DNA of 64,000 nucleotides, from contig NZ_JAGGCS010000002.1 of assembly GCF_022884085.1 (NCBI RefSeq), positions 496,001 through 560,000 of the forward strand. Reading direction: 5' to 3'. The position numbers were made by a program, and so were the translations under genes. Under the pieces are notes generated by a model. That model made no database searches and was not told the DNA's origin. It was given only the letters and a program-made list of their open reading frames with translations. The DNA is from Paenirhizobium cremeum (GTDB lineage: Bacteria > Pseudomonadota > Alphaproteobacteria > Rhizobiales > Rhizobiaceae). Every line of letters starts with the position of its first letter. The stretch's first letter is position 1. Shown piece after piece: positions 62,942 through 64,000 of the stretch.

Positions 62942-63050
62942 TAGCCGGACCCTTCCTCGGTTTCGGTCCCTTGCGCGGGACGATTGCGCGATGATAGCCA
63001 AAGCGCATGCCGTTTCAACGCGCCCGGTTACCGGGAGAGGGAGTTTCGGG

Positions 63051-63509
63051 ATGCTTTGGCTGAAAGCGATCGTTCTGGTGGCGGCGCCGATTTCGCTCGC
63101 CCTTGGCCTGATCCTGCCTCTCGTCCGCTTTGAGAGGCTCTATTTTTTCAACGAGACGCCGTCGCTCATCGATATCGTCGTTTCGCTCTGGCAAGGGGGA
63201 GACGGCGCTCTCGCTGTGCTGGTGGCGCTGTTTTCCATTGTCTTTCCGGTGTTGAAGCTTCTTGGGCTTGCGCTCGAGGCGCTCGCCCCCGTTTCCTCGC
63301 CCGAGCAACGTGGCCTGTTGCGCAGGCTGGTGCCGCTTCTGTCCAGGTGGTCGATGATGGACGTGCTGCTCGTCGCCCTCGTCATCGTCGCGGCGAAAAC
63401 CAGCGGGCTGGCGGAGGCTTTCACCCAGCCGGGCCTGTGGTTTTACGCGGCTTCGGCCATGCTGGCCGGGATTTTGCACGCGCTGCTGAAGCGCTCGCAA
63501 AGTCCCTGA
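63051..63509 (+). CDS. PqiA-like (paraquat-inducible protein A domain) membrane protein
   Basis: This 152-aa protein has four predicted spans and a single PqiA-type domain: FFNETPSLIDIVVSLWQGGDGALAVLVALFSIVFPVLKLL, then RWSMMDVLLVALVIVAAKT. Classical PqiA has two such domains; this is a half-size member. PqiA proteins work with MCE-domain proteins in lipid transport, but no partner is next to it. I start at ATG 63051 because of GGGAG eight bases upstream; 62991 has no ribosome binding site. Confidence 0.78.
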   Translation: MLWLKAIVLVAAPISLALGLILPLVRFERLYFFNETPSLIDIVVSLWQGGDGALAVLVALFSIVFPVLKLLGLALEALAPVSSPEQRGLLRRLVPLLSRWSMMDVLLVALVIVAAKTSGLAEAFTQPGLWFYAASAMLAGILHALLKRSQSP

Positions 63510-63590
63510 CGACATGCGAAACGGGCCGATGCGGCGGCCCGTTTAAAGCGTTCCGTGTGTCGAAGGCGGGGTCTCCCCCGTTCGATCCGG

Positions 63591-63866
63591 TCAGTGGCGG
63601 TACTGCTGGATGCGCGTCGTGCGCAGGCCGGGGAGACCGTGATCGTTGATGGAGGACTGCCAGGAAAGGAACTCCTCGACCGTCAGGGTGTAACGCTCGC
63701 AGGCTTCCTCGAGGCTCAGCAGGCCGCCGCGCACCGCAGCGACAACCTCGGCTTTCCGGCGGATCACCCAACGGCGCGTATTGGCCGGCGGAAGATCGGC
63801 AATGGTCAGCGGGCTGCCATCGGGGCCGATGACATATTTCACTCGGGGGCGGATCATTTCGGTCAT
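63591..63866 (-). CDS. sciP: CtrA inhibitor SciP (DUF1153)
   Basis: This 91-aa protein matches the small SciP/DUF1153 family: VKYVIGPDGSPLTIADLPPANTRRWVIRRKAEVVAAVRGGLLSLEEACERYTLTVEEFLSWQ, with the helix-turn-helix in the LSLEEACERYTLTVEEF part. In Caulobacter SciP binds DNA and CtrA in early G1 and blocks CtrA-dependent transcription. Being near ctrA and chpT in this window, it completes three parts of one circuit. Confidence 0.9.
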   Translation of the reverse strand: MTEMIRPRVKYVIGPDGSPLTIADLPPANTRRWVIRRKAEVVAAVRGGLLSLEEACERYTLTVEEFLSWQSSINDHGLPGLRTTRIQQYRH

Positions 63867-64000
63867 TGGACTCTCTATACAAACTCAAGACCACAGGAGC
63901 GCATCCTAGCTCCCCACCTTTAAAATTTGCCTAAGCCCATTGTAAGCATTTGATAATAATTTTCGCAGGTTGCCACGCGGCATGCGGGGCGGTTATCCTG
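63867..64000. other. Upstream region of sciP, to the window edge
   Basis: No coding frame is supported here. It should hold the sciP promoter. AT-rich blocks such as TTTGATAATAATTTTC occur near 63950-63965, but no definite -35/-10 pair stands out. Confidence 0.5.

Noticed and set aside
1-64000. CRISPR array, insertion sequence or prophage
   Set aside because: No regularly spaced repeats, transposase or phage structural genes were seen.

Overview
The window looks like chromosomal DNA of an alphaproteobacterium of the Rhizobiales, most likely a Rhizobiaceae member (Rhizobium/Agrobacterium/Ensifer type). Supporting evidence: it is GC-rich; it carries the alphaproteobacterial cell-cycle genes chpT, ctrA and sciP; it has a dctA/dctBD dicarboxylate module with a sigma-54 promoter, a SmoEFGK-type polyol operon, a ceramide-glucosyltransferase-like enzyme, an EipA/DUF1134 protein, a RIME-like intergenic palindromic repeat, and GyrA with Ala at the position of E. 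coli Ser83. Genus and species cannot be fixed from the sequence alone. No CRISPR array, IS element, prophage or plasmid backbone was seen.

Layout. 0-0.75 kb: two overlapping small genes of unknown function and a tRNA-Met. 0.9-3.25 kb: mnmA and a divergent dipeptide epimerase. 3.3-13.2 kb (all minus): a polyol catabolic operon, read from right to left as SorC-type regulator, smoE, smoF, smoG, smoK, smoS, mtlK, HAD phosphatase, FGGY kinase; it has an operator overlapping the smoE promoter and an internal attenuator-like terminator after smoE. 13.3-15.7 kb: a spermidine-synthase-like protein, a structured noncoding stretch, and two MarR regulators, the first preceded by two matching palindromes. 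15.7-20.6 kb: dctD-dctB divergent from dctA, with two upstream activator sites and a textbook -24/-12 promoter. 20.6-33 kb: accessory metabolism, including an RHH protein, glyoxalase, a two-subunit GMC dehydrogenase, ceramide glucosyltransferase, ung, a nonsense-interrupted FAD amine oxidase, aldehyde dehydrogenase, an EamA/RidA pair, LtrA and a quinone reductase.

33.3-41.0 kb: an uncharacterised catabolic locus. An ABC importer (NMT1/THI5-type binding protein, ATPase, permease) is followed by a cytosine-deaminase-type amidohydrolase and a GlcD-type FAD oxidoreductase. It is divergent from a LysR regulator, and a creatininase-family gene sits tail-to-tail with the regulator. The same bipartite site, with identical arms and spacing, lies in both promoter regions and ties them into one regulon.

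41.2-53.4 kb: a transglutaminase-like protein that has lost its catalytic Cys and His, an EamA transporter, purA, a large acidic single-span membrane protein, rpoH, a WYL regulator/EamA pair, an RluD-type pseudouridine synthase, a TrmH-type methyltransferase and a coiled-coil membrane protein. 53.5-64 kb: a cell-cycle-related neighbourhood with eipA-like, chpT, an atypical single-domain receiver, a homocysteine methyltransferase/TetR pair, marC, gyrA, ctrA (preceded by a 440-base GANTC-rich noncoding region), a fliJ-like gene, GNAT, a PqiA-like protein and sciP. ChpT, CtrA and SciP would act in one phosphorelay and transcription circuit.
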